A DNA stretch of 38,749 nucleotides. Source: Flavobacteriales bacterium. Lineage in GTDB: Bacteria; Bacteroidota; Bacteroidia; Flavobacteriales; TMED113. The position numbers and the translations under genes were made by a program. The stretch is from the NCBI GenBank assembly GCA_002718035.1, contig PBCX01000017.1, positions 1 through 38,749 on the forward strand. The letters are read 5' to 3'. Positions 1-9,258 of this stretch are shown here, one piece after another. The notes under the pieces were generated by a model that was given only the letters and a program-made list of their open reading frames with translations, searched no databases and was not told the origin of the DNA. Position 1 is the stretch's first letter, and each line of letters starts with the position of its first letter.

Positions 1-109
1 GATAGTAGTTTAAATTTATTCCTGAAATCTGAATTGTAAATGAAAGTGATTTGTTGGTATTGTTCAATTCATCCCTCTCTGACAAGTTAGTTACCGTTGA
101 GTAGTTTTC
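1..109 (-). pseudogene. Partial copy 1 of a tandem 'NYSTVT' element, running off the left edge; reading ENYSTVTNLSERDELNNTNKSLSFTIQISGINLNYY
   Basis: Hand translation of the minus strand. Frame is open 1..181 with no ATG. Aligns with copies at 389-769 and 926-1327. Confidence 0.5.
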
Positions 110-158
110 AACCCGACTTTTAGGTCCTTTTAATTCATCCTTCCAACCATTAAATTTT

Positions 159-371
159 TCATTTTTTGATACTACAAGTACTTATTCCTAAGACTCTATA
201 AATATAACATGTTCCGACCACTGAATTAAATAATAAAATTCCCCCCAATATTCCTAAAATCATAGTATAAGTTGTACACTCAAGAACAAATGGGGTGGGT
301 AATAAAAATAGTGATACAATAAATCGGACTATTCTTTCTGATCTGTTTTGATTTGTTATAAATAATTTCAT
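159..371 (-). CDS. DUF2892-like small membrane protein
   Basis: 70 aa; N-terminal 'NRSERIVRF' and C-terminal 'CYIYRVLGISTC' match the DUF2892/YgaP-type membrane domain pattern. Confidence 0.65.
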   Translation of the reverse strand: MKLFITNQNRSERIVRFIVSLFLLPTPFVLECTTYTMILGILGGILLFNSVVGTCYIYRVLGISTCSIKK

Positions 372-388
372 GTTACAAATTTACAAAT

Positions 389-769
389 TTATTTAACTAC
401 CAATTTTATATTGGAATATATTCTTAGATATGAACTAATTCTCTCATCTCTTTGTTGACCCTTTTTATAAATTGACCAAACATAATTAGGTTTCAGAACT
501 TTATTTTTTCTAATACTTCTATATCCATCTTTGAATAGTAATTCACTAATTCGTTTGTAAGAAAGGTGTTGATTGTCCTTGTATTTTTTGATTAAAGAAT
601 ACAAATGTTGTTGTTTAAAATTGTAGTGATGTTTATTTATTAAACCTCCAACATTAACTGTTAATGTGAATGATAAAATTAGTTTGTTGAAATCAAATTG
701 GTGATCACTTTTAGAGTTACTAACTATATTGGAATCTAATCCCGGTACGGTAGAATAGTTATAAAGGGA
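389..769 (-). pseudogene. Copy 2 of the tandem 'NYSTVT...KRISELLFKDGYRSIR' element; possible degraded HTH/recombinase-tail-like gene
   Basis: The called ORF (389-604) starts at TTG. The same frame is open to 769 and translates SLYNYSTVPGLDSN...HHYNFKQQHLYSLIKKYK..., collinear with 926-1327. No ATG. Confidence 0.5.
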
Positions 770-925
770 TTAATTGGATGATACTTGTTAACTAATTATT
801 CTTATTTCTCTTATCTTTCCTTTTATCGAATAAATAGTTTCCTCCATACAATGCTATAAATACTGAAATCCAAAATATAATATCAGATGACTCCATTTCT
901 AATTATTTCATTCAAATATAATAAA

Positions 926-1327
926 TCATATCTCATTGGGTATAACAATTATATTAGTAATCTCAGACTTAAAACTTCTACCAATTCGTTCTTCTCTAAC
1001 TTTACCTTTCTTATATATAGAATGTATATAGTTTGATTTCAACACACTTTTAGTTCTTACACTTCGATATCCTTTTTCAAATAAGATGTCTGAAATTCTT
1101 TTTAAACTCAACTTCTTTTTTTCTATTAAGAACTTTATAATTCTATACAATTTTGTTTGGTAACTATTGTAATGATAAATTTTTGAAAGTCTTGGTGTTT
1201 GAATGTTCAACACAAATTTGATTGTGAGTTGTTCTAAACCTTTTGTGATGGAAGGTTTCGAGTTCTGTTTAGTGGTACCAAACAAGTCCGTTACGGTGGA
1301 GTAGTTTTGTACCATTATTTTTTTCAT
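926..1327 (-). CDS. Hypothetical protein with C-terminal HTH-like segment; copy 3 and only copy with an ATG
   Basis: 133 aa ORF; MKKIMVQNYSTVTDLF...; paralogous to copy 2. Confidence 0.55.
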   Translation of the reverse strand: MKKIMVQNYSTVTDLFGTTKQNSKPSITKGLEQLTIKFVLNIQTPRLSKIYHYNSYQTKLYRIIKFLIEKKKLSLKRISDILFEKGYRSVRTKSVLKSNYIHSIYKKGKVREERIGRSFKSEITNIIVIPNEI

Positions 1328-1398
1328 TTATAAAGCTTGACTCAAAACCATTCAATGACTTTTGAATAAAAATTGGTTTAATATGATTTTTAATTATA

Positions 1399-1581
1399 TT
1401 ATTGACCTATTGGTATAGCGGAGAACGATACTATGTGGTTATTTATAATATTAAGGGTAAACTCAATTGGGTTACAGCAAACTTCACAGTCTTCAATGAA
1501 GATTTGTTTTTCAATGGTTGAGTCAATCATTTTTAATTGGTTTTCCCAACAATGAGGACAGTCAAAATAATATTCAATCAT
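1399..1581 (-). CDS. CPXCG-motif-like cysteine-rich small protein
   Basis: 60 aa; IEYYFDCPHCWE...IEDCEVCCNPIEF: two Cys pairs in the pattern of the CPXCG family. Confidence 0.6.
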   Translation of the reverse strand: MIEYYFDCPHCWENQLKMIDSTIEKQIFIEDCEVCCNPIEFTLNIINNHIVSFSAIPIGQ

Positions 1582-1608
1582 ATTTAAATAATTTTATTAT
1601 AGGAACAA

Positions 1609-2019
1609 TTATTCTTGATTTTTTAAAAAAGTAGAATGTTCATTTGACCCCATTGACATTGTTGAAATTAAATTAAGACACTCATTTGTAATTTCAATAG
1701 CCGAAATGTTATTTTCGAAAATATATTTTCTTCCATCGTATGATGTTAAACTATTTTCATGCGAATTAAAACAAATATTACAGTAAAAGTGTTCAATCAA
1801 TAAATCAGAACATTTTAATCCAAATTTTTCATAAAGTAAATCAAAGTCTGATTTTAATAATGAAGTTTTTAATTCTCTACGATTTTCAAAATAATTTACC
1901 GGATTGATATTGTTGTTTGACAAGTAATTATTATTGCTACAACTTACTATAATTTTGTTTGAACAACTATTAAAAAATAATAACTGCAATAAGCATAGTA
2001 TTAAATATTGATATTTCAT
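1609..2019 (-). CDS. Hypothetical lipoprotein
   Basis: MKYQYLILCLLQLLFFNSCSN signal peptide/lipobox. Confidence 0.5.
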   Translation of the reverse strand: MKYQYLILCLLQLLFFNSCSNKIIVSCSNNNYLSNNNINPVNYFENRRELKTSLLKSDFDLLYEKFGLKCSDLLIEHFYCNICFNSHENSLTSYDGRKYIFENNISAIEITNECLNLISTMSMGSNEHSTFLKNQE

Positions 2020-2058
2020 TTGTTTAAATAAAATTGGCTTTATTTGCTATTCATGTAA

Positions 2059-2349
2059 TTAATCACAACCTTCACCATAACTTACCATTTTAACGTTAAA
2101 ATCTTCTCCGTACCTAACAACTTTAATTTTATAATCTTCACCATATTCAACAGACTTCCATTTCCCAACATTCTTCTCTCCATAACTTACATACTTTACT
2201 TTTAAATCTTCACCATAGTCAACGAATTTTACCTTATAATCTTCGCCATATTCTACAAATTTTATTTTACCAAATACATGACAACCACTTTGACTTATTG
2301 CAGAGAAAGGAATAAAATAAAATAATAGAACAATTAATAATTTTTTCAT
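2059..2349 (-). CDS. Secreted internal-repeat protein, DUF6150-like
   Basis: Signal peptide, then short repeats KFVEYGEDYKVKFVDYGEDLKVKYVSYGE...KSVEYGEDYKIKVVRYGEDFNVKMVSYGE. Confidence 0.6.
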   Translation of the reverse strand: MKKLLIVLLFYFIPFSAISQSGCHVFGKIKFVEYGEDYKVKFVDYGEDLKVKYVSYGEKNVGKWKSVEYGEDYKIKVVRYGEDFNVKMVSYGEGCD

Positions 2350-2466
2350 AAAAGTAGCATAATATATTTCTAAGTTAAGCTTTTTTTATTTTTGACAATC
2401 AAGTCATTTTCTATATCATTATAAATTAATTTTTAAAATGATTAATGTTGTTAGTTTTTAAGTTTA

Positions 2467-2474
2467 TATATTTG
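2467..2474 (+). promoter_or_regulatory. Bacteroidota -7-like box TATATTTG upstream of 2499
   Basis: Matches TAnnTTTG, 24 nt before the ATG. Confidence 0.45.
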
Positions 2475-2498
2475 GCATATTAAAAAAAATAATGATAA

Positions 2499-3005
2499 AT
2501 GAAAAATCTATTTTATGTAGTTCTTAGTGTATTGGTTGTATCCTGTTGCAACGAACCAAAAAAAAATCAAGTAACACAAATAGGATATGAGATCTTAGAA
2601 AGTGGAGAAAAAGTCTCTCTTAATGCGGGAGATTTGTCAACTATTGAAGTTTGGGAAAGATATTTAGATGCTCACAATAAAAAAAATTTGCAAACAATAA
2701 AAAGTTTAAACCATAACGATATTAAGATTATGACACCAGGCGGAGAAATAAACGGCTCTGAAGAGCACATTGAATTTCTAAGTGCTTGGTTCAAGCAGAA
2801 TAATCCAAATTGGAAGACATATTACATGATTTCTAATGAATTAACTGAAAAAGACACATTAAAACAATACGTTACATCATGTCATGAATTGACCCTCACT
2901 ACTGACTCAGGTCAAATAAAGATTTCTCAAATTCATGATGCCTGGATCGTAGATGGAAAAGTAAAAAAGTTCTATGTGTATGAAAAGCCAGGTGGTTTTA
3001 ATTAA
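2499..3005 (+). CDS. NTF2/SnoaL-like lipoprotein
   Basis: Lipobox VVSCCNE; WERYLDAHNKKNLQTIKSL...HDAWIVDGKVKKFYVYEK resembles an NTF2-like fold. Confidence 0.55.
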   Translation: MKNLFYVVLSVLVVSCCNEPKKNQVTQIGYEILESGEKVSLNAGDLSTIEVWERYLDAHNKKNLQTIKSLNHNDIKIMTPGGEINGSEEHIEFLSAWFKQNNPNWKTYYMISNELTEKDTLKQYVTSCHELTLTTDSGQIKISQIHDAWIVDGKVKKFYVYEKPGGFN

Positions 3006-3107
3006 AGATTGGAGGGGCTCTAATTAAGATTAAATTTCATTTGGTAAAATTTTCATACTGATATTACAGTTGGTTTAATAAAGTGTATTTGTGTTTAAAA
3101 TATTTAT

Positions 3108-3989
3108 ATGAAGTTTGCTACTATAGAAAATAAGATTTTTGATTTTTTTATTGGTGAAAACACAAAAAGTTATATTGAAAAAATTATACTATATATTTCA
3201 ATATTCGGATTTTTAGTTCATTTACTATTAATCTATTTGTTTCAGTCAAATGTTTTAATGATTGATGACCGCTATAATTTATTAAGTAGTCCAATTTCTG
3301 CAATATATACTCCTTTTTCTTTTATTCTTGTATATGAGATTTATCAATTAATTTTCTATTTACCACGGTCAATTTCAGTTTATATTTCTAAACAGTATGA
3401 AATAATTACTTTAATTATAATTAGAAGAATTTTTAAAGACATTTCAAATTTAAATTTGAACCAAAATTTATTTACATCTAGTACAAATGAATACTTGTTT
3501 ATAGATCTTGCTGCAGCGGTTATTTTATTTTTTTTGATATTTTTATTTAGGTTAAGTTTTCAAAAGAAAAAATCACAATTATCAGAAAACCACAATTTAT
3601 TAAGTTTTATCAGGGTAAAAAAATGGATATCAACTATACTTCTTCCAGTAATTTTTATATTAGCCATTGTTCATTTTTATAACTGGACAATAGATAGTCT
3701 ATTTAATGAAAAAGTGGAATATTTAAAGTCTTTAAATTCAATATTTTTTGATGAGCTATTTCAAACTCTAATTCTTGTTGATGTTTTTCTACTACTATTT
3801 TCATTTTTTAACTCAGATAGATTCCATAATATTATGAGAAATTCTGGCTTTATAATATCAACTATTTTAATAAGATTATCATTTATGACAGAGGGATTAA
3901 ATAATATTGCTCTAATAATTATTTCTGTTTTATTTGGACTATTTATACAACTAATATTTAATGCATGTGAAAAGAAAAATCTGTTTTAA
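3108..3989 (+). CDS. Hypothetical multi-pass membrane protein
   Basis: 293 aa with several long hydrophobic segments; family not recognised. Confidence 0.6.
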   Translation: MKFATIENKIFDFFIGENTKSYIEKIILYISIFGFLVHLLLIYLFQSNVLMIDDRYNLLSSPISAIYTPFSFILVYEIYQLIFYLPRSISVYISKQYEIITLIIIRRIFKDISNLNLNQNLFTSSTNEYLFIDLAAAVILFFLIFLFRLSFQKKKSQLSENHNLLSFIRVKKWISTILLPVIFILAIVHFYNWTIDSLFNEKVEYLKSLNSIFFDELFQTLILVDVFLLLFSFFNSDRFHNIMRNSGFIISTILIRLSFMTEGLNNIALIIISVLFGLFIQLIFNACEKKNLF

Positions 3990-4128
3990 AAAATGGAATA
4001 ATAAATGTATATAGAGCCTGACTTTATTACATCTTTTTCTTATGAGCCTAGTAGCTAAAATATTCTTTAATAATATCTATGGAAAATAATTTTCTATATT
4101 AAAAAAGTTGTAACTAATATTATTTATC

Positions 4129-4434
4129 ATGAATAAATTATTTTTCTTACCAATTATATTTACCTTATTGTTATTTAATAGCTGTGAAATAGAAGATGAG
4201 TGTAAAGATTGTACGCCTCAAGTAAATTGGACATGGGATGATATGCTAACCGCTGATGAGTTACAAGATTTGAATGAATCTTATCAAGATCTGGGTTATG
4301 AAGACGCAGATGACTATTATAATTCTTTGTACCAATTTGAAACAGAGGAGTTCTGTGGTGAAGATCTTCAAGATGCAGAAGATTATAATGAAAGTACTCT
4401 TGGAGCATTTTCACTTACTTACGATTGTCAATAA
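4129..4434 (+). CDS. Small acidic lipoprotein
   Basis: LLLFNSCEIEDECKDC lipobox with acidic residues after the Cys. Confidence 0.55.
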   Translation: MNKLFFLPIIFTLLLFNSCEIEDECKDCTPQVNWTWDDMLTADELQDLNESYQDLGYEDADDYYNSLYQFETEEFCGEDLQDAEDYNESTLGAFSLTYDCQ

Positions 4435-4444
4435 ATTTTTAATT

Positions 4445-4693
4445 TTATTTTTTTAATATTCTTTTTAAAACCGAAAGAAGTTTTTTTTCACTAACCCCAC
4501 CCCAACTTTCAAGCACGGATTTATCTTTATATAAATAGAAAAAAGGATAATAAGGTGGTTGCAATTTTTCAGGCATACTTTCACCCATTATAGTTCTGAA
4601 TTCTAGCGAGTTTTTTTCAGCAGTTTCTTTAACAAAAGGTTCAAATTTTTTACAAGGCATGCACCCCTTTTTTTTAATCATCACTATTTCCAT
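4445..4693 (-). CDS. Thioredoxin-like small protein
   Basis: 82 aa; KKGCMPCKKFEPFVKETA CxxC and PFFYLYKD...WGGVSEKKL. Confidence 0.6.
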   Translation of the reverse strand: MEIVMIKKKGCMPCKKFEPFVKETAEKNSLEFRTIMGESMPEKLQPPYYPFFYLYKDKSVLESWGGVSEKKLLSVLKRILKK

Positions 4694-4820
4694 AACATTT
4701 TTACAAATACAATTAATTAACTAATAATAATGTAAAATTACAAAATAAATTATTGTATTACTTACTTGAAGCTTACTTATAATTTTATATCTTGACATCA
4801 TATTAACCAATACTATAATT

Positions 4821-5408
4821 ATGAAAAAGATTTTTTATTTACCAATTCTCTTATTTTTTGTTTTAAGTAATATTACTTACGCACAGGATTCTAATTTTTA
4901 CATTGGTGTTTCTGCTGGGTATGCATCTCCAGGTGGAACAAGTATGGAAGGGGTTGAACCAGGGATAGACCTTGGTTTTGCACACCTAGGTTACAGGTTT
5001 ACTGAAAATTGGGGAGTTGTTGCTAATTTAAATTCATCAGGTCATCTAATTGAAGATGTTGACGATGTTGCTGTGGGAGTAGCTTACATTGGAGTTGGCC
5101 CTATGTATTCTCTTTTAATTGGAGATAACATGAGTCTAGATATAAAGCCACAAATTGCTTTAAATATGACTGCCGGTTATACATATGATTCAGAATTTGT
5201 TGATGACTTGTCGTTTACAGGTATGGGATATGTTTTAGGAAACTCTTTAGTTTTTGGAACTGATCAAGGTTTTGCTTTTTCTATAAACATTGATTATTTA
5301 ATGGGAACATGGACAGAATTAGAAATATTAGGCGAAACTATGAAAATAGATGATGATAATGAGATTTCTCAGCTCAAGGTTGGTGTAGGTTTGAGGTATA
5401 ATTTTTAA
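4821..5408 (+). CDS. Outer-membrane beta-barrel protein
   Basis: Signal peptide; amphipathic strands; terminal 'LKVGVGLRYNF' ending in Phe. Confidence 0.65.
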   Translation: MKKIFYLPILLFFVLSNITYAQDSNFYIGVSAGYASPGGTSMEGVEPGIDLGFAHLGYRFTENWGVVANLNSSGHLIEDVDDVAVGVAYIGVGPMYSLLIGDNMSLDIKPQIALNMTAGYTYDSEFVDDLSFTGMGYVLGNSLVFGTDQGFAFSINIDYLMGTWTELEILGETMKIDDDNEISQLKVGVGLRYNF

Positions 5409-5430
5409 TTATATTTTGATTCTAACAAAT

Positions 5431-5465
5431 AAAAAAAGGGCTTTACGACAAGCCCTTTTTTATTT
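5431..5465 (+). terminator. Rho-independent, possibly bidirectional terminator
   Basis: aaaaaaaGGGCTTtacgacAAGCCCtttttt between convergent genes. Confidence 0.75.
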
Positions 5466-5918
5466 GTTAAATATTTCATTCATTTTTTGAAATCTGTAGT
5501 TGAAAATAGTATTAATTTGTTTTTCTATAAATAAATAATTTAATAATCTTCCTAATATCCCAAAAGGTATTTTATAAGAAATAATATCAATCATCAAAAC
5601 TCCATTTTTTTCCTTTTTAAAAATATGTTCATGGTGCCATATGCTGTACGGGCCCACTCTTTGTTCATCAACAAAGTATTTATTTTTTTCTACGTGGGTA
5701 ATTTCAGTGACCCATGTAGTTGGTATATTTAAAAGAGGAGATACTTTAAAAAATATTATCATTCCCGGATACATTTTGTCATTTAAATTATCTGATATTA
5801 CTGTAAAGTTCATGTATTTAGGTGTGATCTTTTTTAAGTTTATGGGTGAAGATGCAAATTCCCAAACATCTTCTAGTTTAGCCTTTAAAAACTGTTCTTT
5901 TTTAATCTGATGAATCAT
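5460..5918 (-). CDS. SRPBCC/START-like ligand-binding protein
   Basis: 152 aa; EDVWEFASSPINLKKITP...WVTEITHVEKNKYFVDEQRVGPYSIWHHEHIF. Confidence 0.7.
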   Translation of the reverse strand: MIHQIKKEQFLKAKLEDVWEFASSPINLKKITPKYMNFTVISDNLNDKMYPGMIIFFKVSPLLNIPTTWVTEITHVEKNKYFVDEQRVGPYSIWHHEHIFKKEKNGVLMIDIISYKIPFGILGRLLNYLFIEKQINTIFNYRFQKMNEIFNK

Positions 5919-5959
5919 GTATTCAAAAATAAGTTTTTTTATACAAAGTATAAAACAAC

Positions 5960-5967
5960 TATATTTG
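5960..5967 (+). promoter_or_regulatory. -7-like box TATATTTG upstream of 5991
   Basis: Matches TAnnTTTG. Confidence 0.45.
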
Positions 5968-5990
5968 ATTTAATTATATATTTTTTATAA

Positions 5991-6332
5991 ATGAAAAATT
6001 CCATTTTTATTTTTTTATTATCATTGTCTTTTTCTTGTATGAATACCACTAAAGTTGACCAGTGTTTAGTAAACCATGATTGGTGTATTCCTAATTGTGA
6101 AAAATCAAATATGACATGGAAATTTTTAACTGATGGTTCCTTTATTGTAAATACAACTGTTTTTGGTGGAAAAGAAGCAACTGGAAAATGGATTGATTTA
6201 GGAGAAAATAAATTCCTTTTAAAATATACTAAAACTTTTACAGGTAAAAATATACCTGATCAAGAAATTTTAAAGTTAGATTGTGTTACATTAAAAATTA
6301 AGAACACTATTTACAAAAGATCAGAACTATGA
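5991..6332 (+). CDS. Small lipoprotein
   Basis: Lipobox LSFSCMN; lipocalin-like 'TWKFLTDGSFIVNT...GKWIDLGENKFLLKYT'. Confidence 0.5.
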   Translation: MKNSIFIFLLSLSFSCMNTTKVDQCLVNHDWCIPNCEKSNMTWKFLTDGSFIVNTTVFGGKEATGKWIDLGENKFLLKYTKTFTGKNIPDQEILKLDCVTLKIKNTIYKRSEL

Positions 6333-6826
6333 AAAAATTAATTACTCTATTTGTTTTACCGTTTATATTATTTTCACAAGAAAATAACATCGAACCCAAT
6401 TATTTTAATGGTAAAGAATCTAATGTTAATTATCATGGCTGTCAAGATTTTGATGAAACACTAATTGATATTGTCTCTATTTTTGGTGACACTTCTTTGC
6501 TTGAAGGAATTTTGGGTTGCTCAGAACTAATTCCAACTTTAGAATCAGGTATACTATCAGCATTTCTTCCATTTGAAATTCCTTTAGATTGTAATACTGA
6601 TTTAACACCATTTAATCTAGTTGATTTAGTTGATGTAAATTTGTATGATGTGTGCCAATGTTCATGTGAGCCCTATGTAACTTTAACAGAACAACCAATT
6701 TTAAGCAACAAAAAAACTAAATTATTAAAATCAATAGATATTTTGGGGAGAGATAACTTTAACAAGAATATAACTTTGGAATTATACGAAAACGGAGAAG
6801 TTATTAAGAAAATGAAAATAAATTGA
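6329..6826 (+). CDS. Secreted protein with T9SS-like C-terminal sorting domain
   Basis: Signal peptide; C-term KLLKSIDILGRDNFNKNITLELYENGEVIKKMKIN; start overlaps the upstream stop. Confidence 0.7.
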   Translation: MKKLITLFVLPFILFSQENNIEPNYFNGKESNVNYHGCQDFDETLIDIVSIFGDTSLLEGILGCSELIPTLESGILSAFLPFEIPLDCNTDLTPFNLVDLVDVNLYDVCQCSCEPYVTLTEQPILSNKKTKLLKSIDILGRDNFNKNITLELYENGEVIKKMKIN

Positions 6827-6912
6827 TAGCTATTGTTGTAATTTTTTATTTATTAGCGCCCAAAATCGTATTTTAATTTAGATCAACTTCACATAAGCTA
6901 AAAAATAATTAC

Positions 6913-8766
6913 ATGATCCAATATTTAATTTATTTTTTCCCAATCTTACTTTTTACCCAAAGTGTATTTGTTTTAGAGCTAGATCAAAATATTAGAAAAA
7001 TACCTGAGTTAGGATTAAATGGTAACACCATAAGAGGACCATCCTGGTCTGACACGGTATTTAATGATTCTGTCAAAAGCATGTCACCTCAACTATTAAG
7101 ATACCCGGGGGGGAATGTTTCAAACTATTGGAATTGGGATGAGGGATGGTTTCACCCTCAGTCTTACTTAGATACATTTTTAGAAGACACAATATATACA
7201 ATGCCAAATGGTTGGAATAATTTAAATCAAATTGATATCAAGCCAAATACATTTAATACAGCTTTAAATCAAATTAACTCTGATGGTATTTATGTTTTAA
7301 ATATGATGAGTTCATCTATAGAAAATCATATTGAATATTTACAGAATGCTATGGACTCGGGTTTGACATTTAATTATATTGAGATGGGTAGTGAATTTAA
7401 TCACGAAAATCCTTTTTCAGAAATTAAATTTCCAACTTCTGGAGATTACGCTAGAACAACTAACCTGTGGATTGACTCAATAAGAAATATAATACCAGAT
7501 GTAAATATTGGGGTAGTGGCTGGAAATAGAGGGCCTGATTTTTCAAGAGCTTGGAATTGGAATGATAGTATATGTGAAATAGTAAATGATGCAGATGCTC
7601 TAATATGGCACATCTACTTGTATTTACAGGACAATGATACTACATATACGGATAAACAAATATTAGGATATCCATTTTATAAGGTTCCAAAATATGAGCA
7701 ATGGAGAGGTTTTCAGGACACAACAAGTTTAATACAAGAATATAAAATTTGGGTTACTGAATATAATTTATTTGATAAAACAAGTGATAAAAGATACGCT
7801 AATACTTGGGCTCATGTCTTATTTTTAGCAGGATTGAATGATCAATTATTACAAAATCAATTAGTTGATATTATGATTCAACATAATGTTAGTGGAGTTT
7901 TACCAAATTTCGATGCGTTAGATATTGATAACCTTTTTCGTAAAAGAGCAAGCGGTTATTCATCATTAATTTGGAATAATCAAATGAACGAAATGGATAG
8001 TATTCAAAAAATTATCACTCCTACAACTTTAATAGATACTACAATTTATCTTAATAATAATGGCCTTGTTAACGAAGTAGCTGTCCCGAATATTTTTGGC
8101 TGGAAAATTTATAACTTAAATGAAGAAAGGGCAATTATTGTAAATATATCAAATGACACTATTCCAATTGATGCTTCCAATATATTGCCACAAAGTTCTA
8201 ACTGGGTACAATGGACAACCGATTCTCTATTTACAAAAATAGAGGATGGAACATTATTAAAAAAAGATACTATTTTTAACACTAATATGATTTCCTTACT
8301 ACCTTATTCAATGAATATTGTAAATAGTTTTTGTTATAATGATGTGGATAATGATGGTATTTGTGATTACTTAGAAATAGAAGGGTGTAGTGAAGATTTA
8401 ACAGCCTGTAATTATAATCCATTAGGAACTCAATCATGTATTTACCCTGAAGATATTTATGCTTTAAACTATTTAGATTGTAATGGTCTTTGTCTTAATG
8501 ACAATGACATCAACCCATCTAATTTAAACTTAATGGGTGATGGAATATGTGATGAGGTTGATAATTGTCCTGGTGTCTATAATCCAAATCAGTTAGATTT
8601 TAATCAAGACGGGATTGGGGATGAATGTGATGGATTAGGCTTGGAGATAAATAATTCATCAAGAAAAATTGTACGAAAATTTGATTTGTTAGGAAGAGAT
8701 AATGTAACAAAAGGATTTATGATTTATATTTTTGATGATGGTACCATAGAAAAAATAAATAAATAA
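6913..8766 (+). CDS. Secreted GH-A-like glycosyl hydrolase with TSP3-like repeats and T9SS-like C-terminus
   Basis: LLRYPGGNVSNYWNW; YIEMGSEFNHE and WVTEYNLF as candidate acid/base and nucleophile Glu; DVDNDGICDYLEIEGC...DNCPGVYNPNQLDFNQDGIGDECDG; KFDLLGRDNVTKGFMIYIFDDGTIEK. Confidence 0.7.
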   Translation: MIQYLIYFFPILLFTQSVFVLELDQNIRKIPELGLNGNTIRGPSWSDTVFNDSVKSMSPQLLRYPGGNVSNYWNWDEGWFHPQSYLDTFLEDTIYTMPNGWNNLNQIDIKPNTFNTALNQINSDGIYVLNMMSSSIENHIEYLQNAMDSGLTFNYIEMGSEFNHENPFSEIKFPTSGDYARTTNLWIDSIRNIIPDVNIGVVAGNRGPDFSRAWNWNDSICEIVNDADALIWHIYLYLQDNDTTYTDKQILGYPFYKVPKYEQWRGFQDTTSLIQEYKIWVTEYNLFDKTSDKRYANTWAHVLFLAGLNDQLLQNQLVDIMIQHNVSGVLPNFDALDIDNLFRKRASGYSSLIWNNQMNEMDSIQKIITPTTLIDTTIYLNNNGLVNEVAVPNIFGWKIYNLNEERAIIVNISNDTIPIDASNILPQSSNWVQWTTDSLFTKIEDGTLLKKDTIFNTNMISLLPYSMNIVNSFCYNDVDNDGICDYLEIEGCSEDLTACNYNPLGTQSCIYPEDIYALNYLDCNGLCLNDNDINPSNLNLMGDGICDEVDNCPGVYNPNQLDFNQDGIGDECDGLGLEINNSSRKIVRKFDLLGRDNVTKGFMIYIFDDGTIEKINK

Positions 8767-9258
8767 ATGGATACATTAAGTCATGCACTTTGGGGAAAAG
8801 GTCTTTTTGGTTACAGGGGAAAGCCTTACTGGAGTATCTTCTTTGGGGTTTTACCCGATTTATTTTCTTTTGGTATTTATTACTTATTAAATTTTCTTTT
8901 TAATTATAAAAATTTGAAGCATGGTAAGCCAGAACTACACGAACTTCCAGATTATATTTTTACACTATATGATGTAACACATAGTTTAGTTATAGCATTA
9001 TTTTTTATTTGTATTGTTTACTTTCTTTTTAACAGAAATTTTGCTTTTGCAATGTTAGCTTGGCCTTTACACATTTTAGTTGACTTTCCATTCCATACGA
9101 TAGATTATTTCCCCACACCAATTTTTTGGCCCATTATAGACTTTAAGTTTGATGGAATACCTTGGTCCAATAAATATGTTTGGTTGTCTAATTTAGCGGG
9201 AATTTTTTTATTGTATTTTTATAGATATAAATCAAGAAAAAAAAATAATATCCAATGA
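8767..9258 (+). CDS. YdjM/DUF457-like membrane protein (LexA-regulated/metal-dependent hydrolase-like)
   Basis: MDTLSHALWGKGLF...GVLPDLFSF...LHILVDFPFH. Confidence 0.6.
   Translation: MDTLSHALWGKGLFGYRGKPYWSIFFGVLPDLFSFGIYYLLNFLFNYKNLKHGKPELHELPDYIFTLYDVTHSLVIALFFICIVYFLFNRNFAFAMLAWPLHILVDFPFHTIDYFPTPIFWPIIDFKFDGIPWSNKYVWLSNLAGIFLLYFYRYKSRKKNNIQ

Noticed and set aside
4175-4414. 79-aa minus-strand ORF inside the 4129-4434 lipoprotein
   Set aside because: Fully antisense to a lipoprotein with a clear signal peptide; composition looks like antisense noise.
4274-4456. 60-aa plus-strand ORF overlapping the 4129-4434 lipoprotein
   Set aside because: Out-of-frame shadow ORF of the real gene.
5641-5910. 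89-aa plus-strand ORF
   Set aside because: Antisense to the SRPBCC-like gene 5460-5918, which has a recognisable fold pattern.
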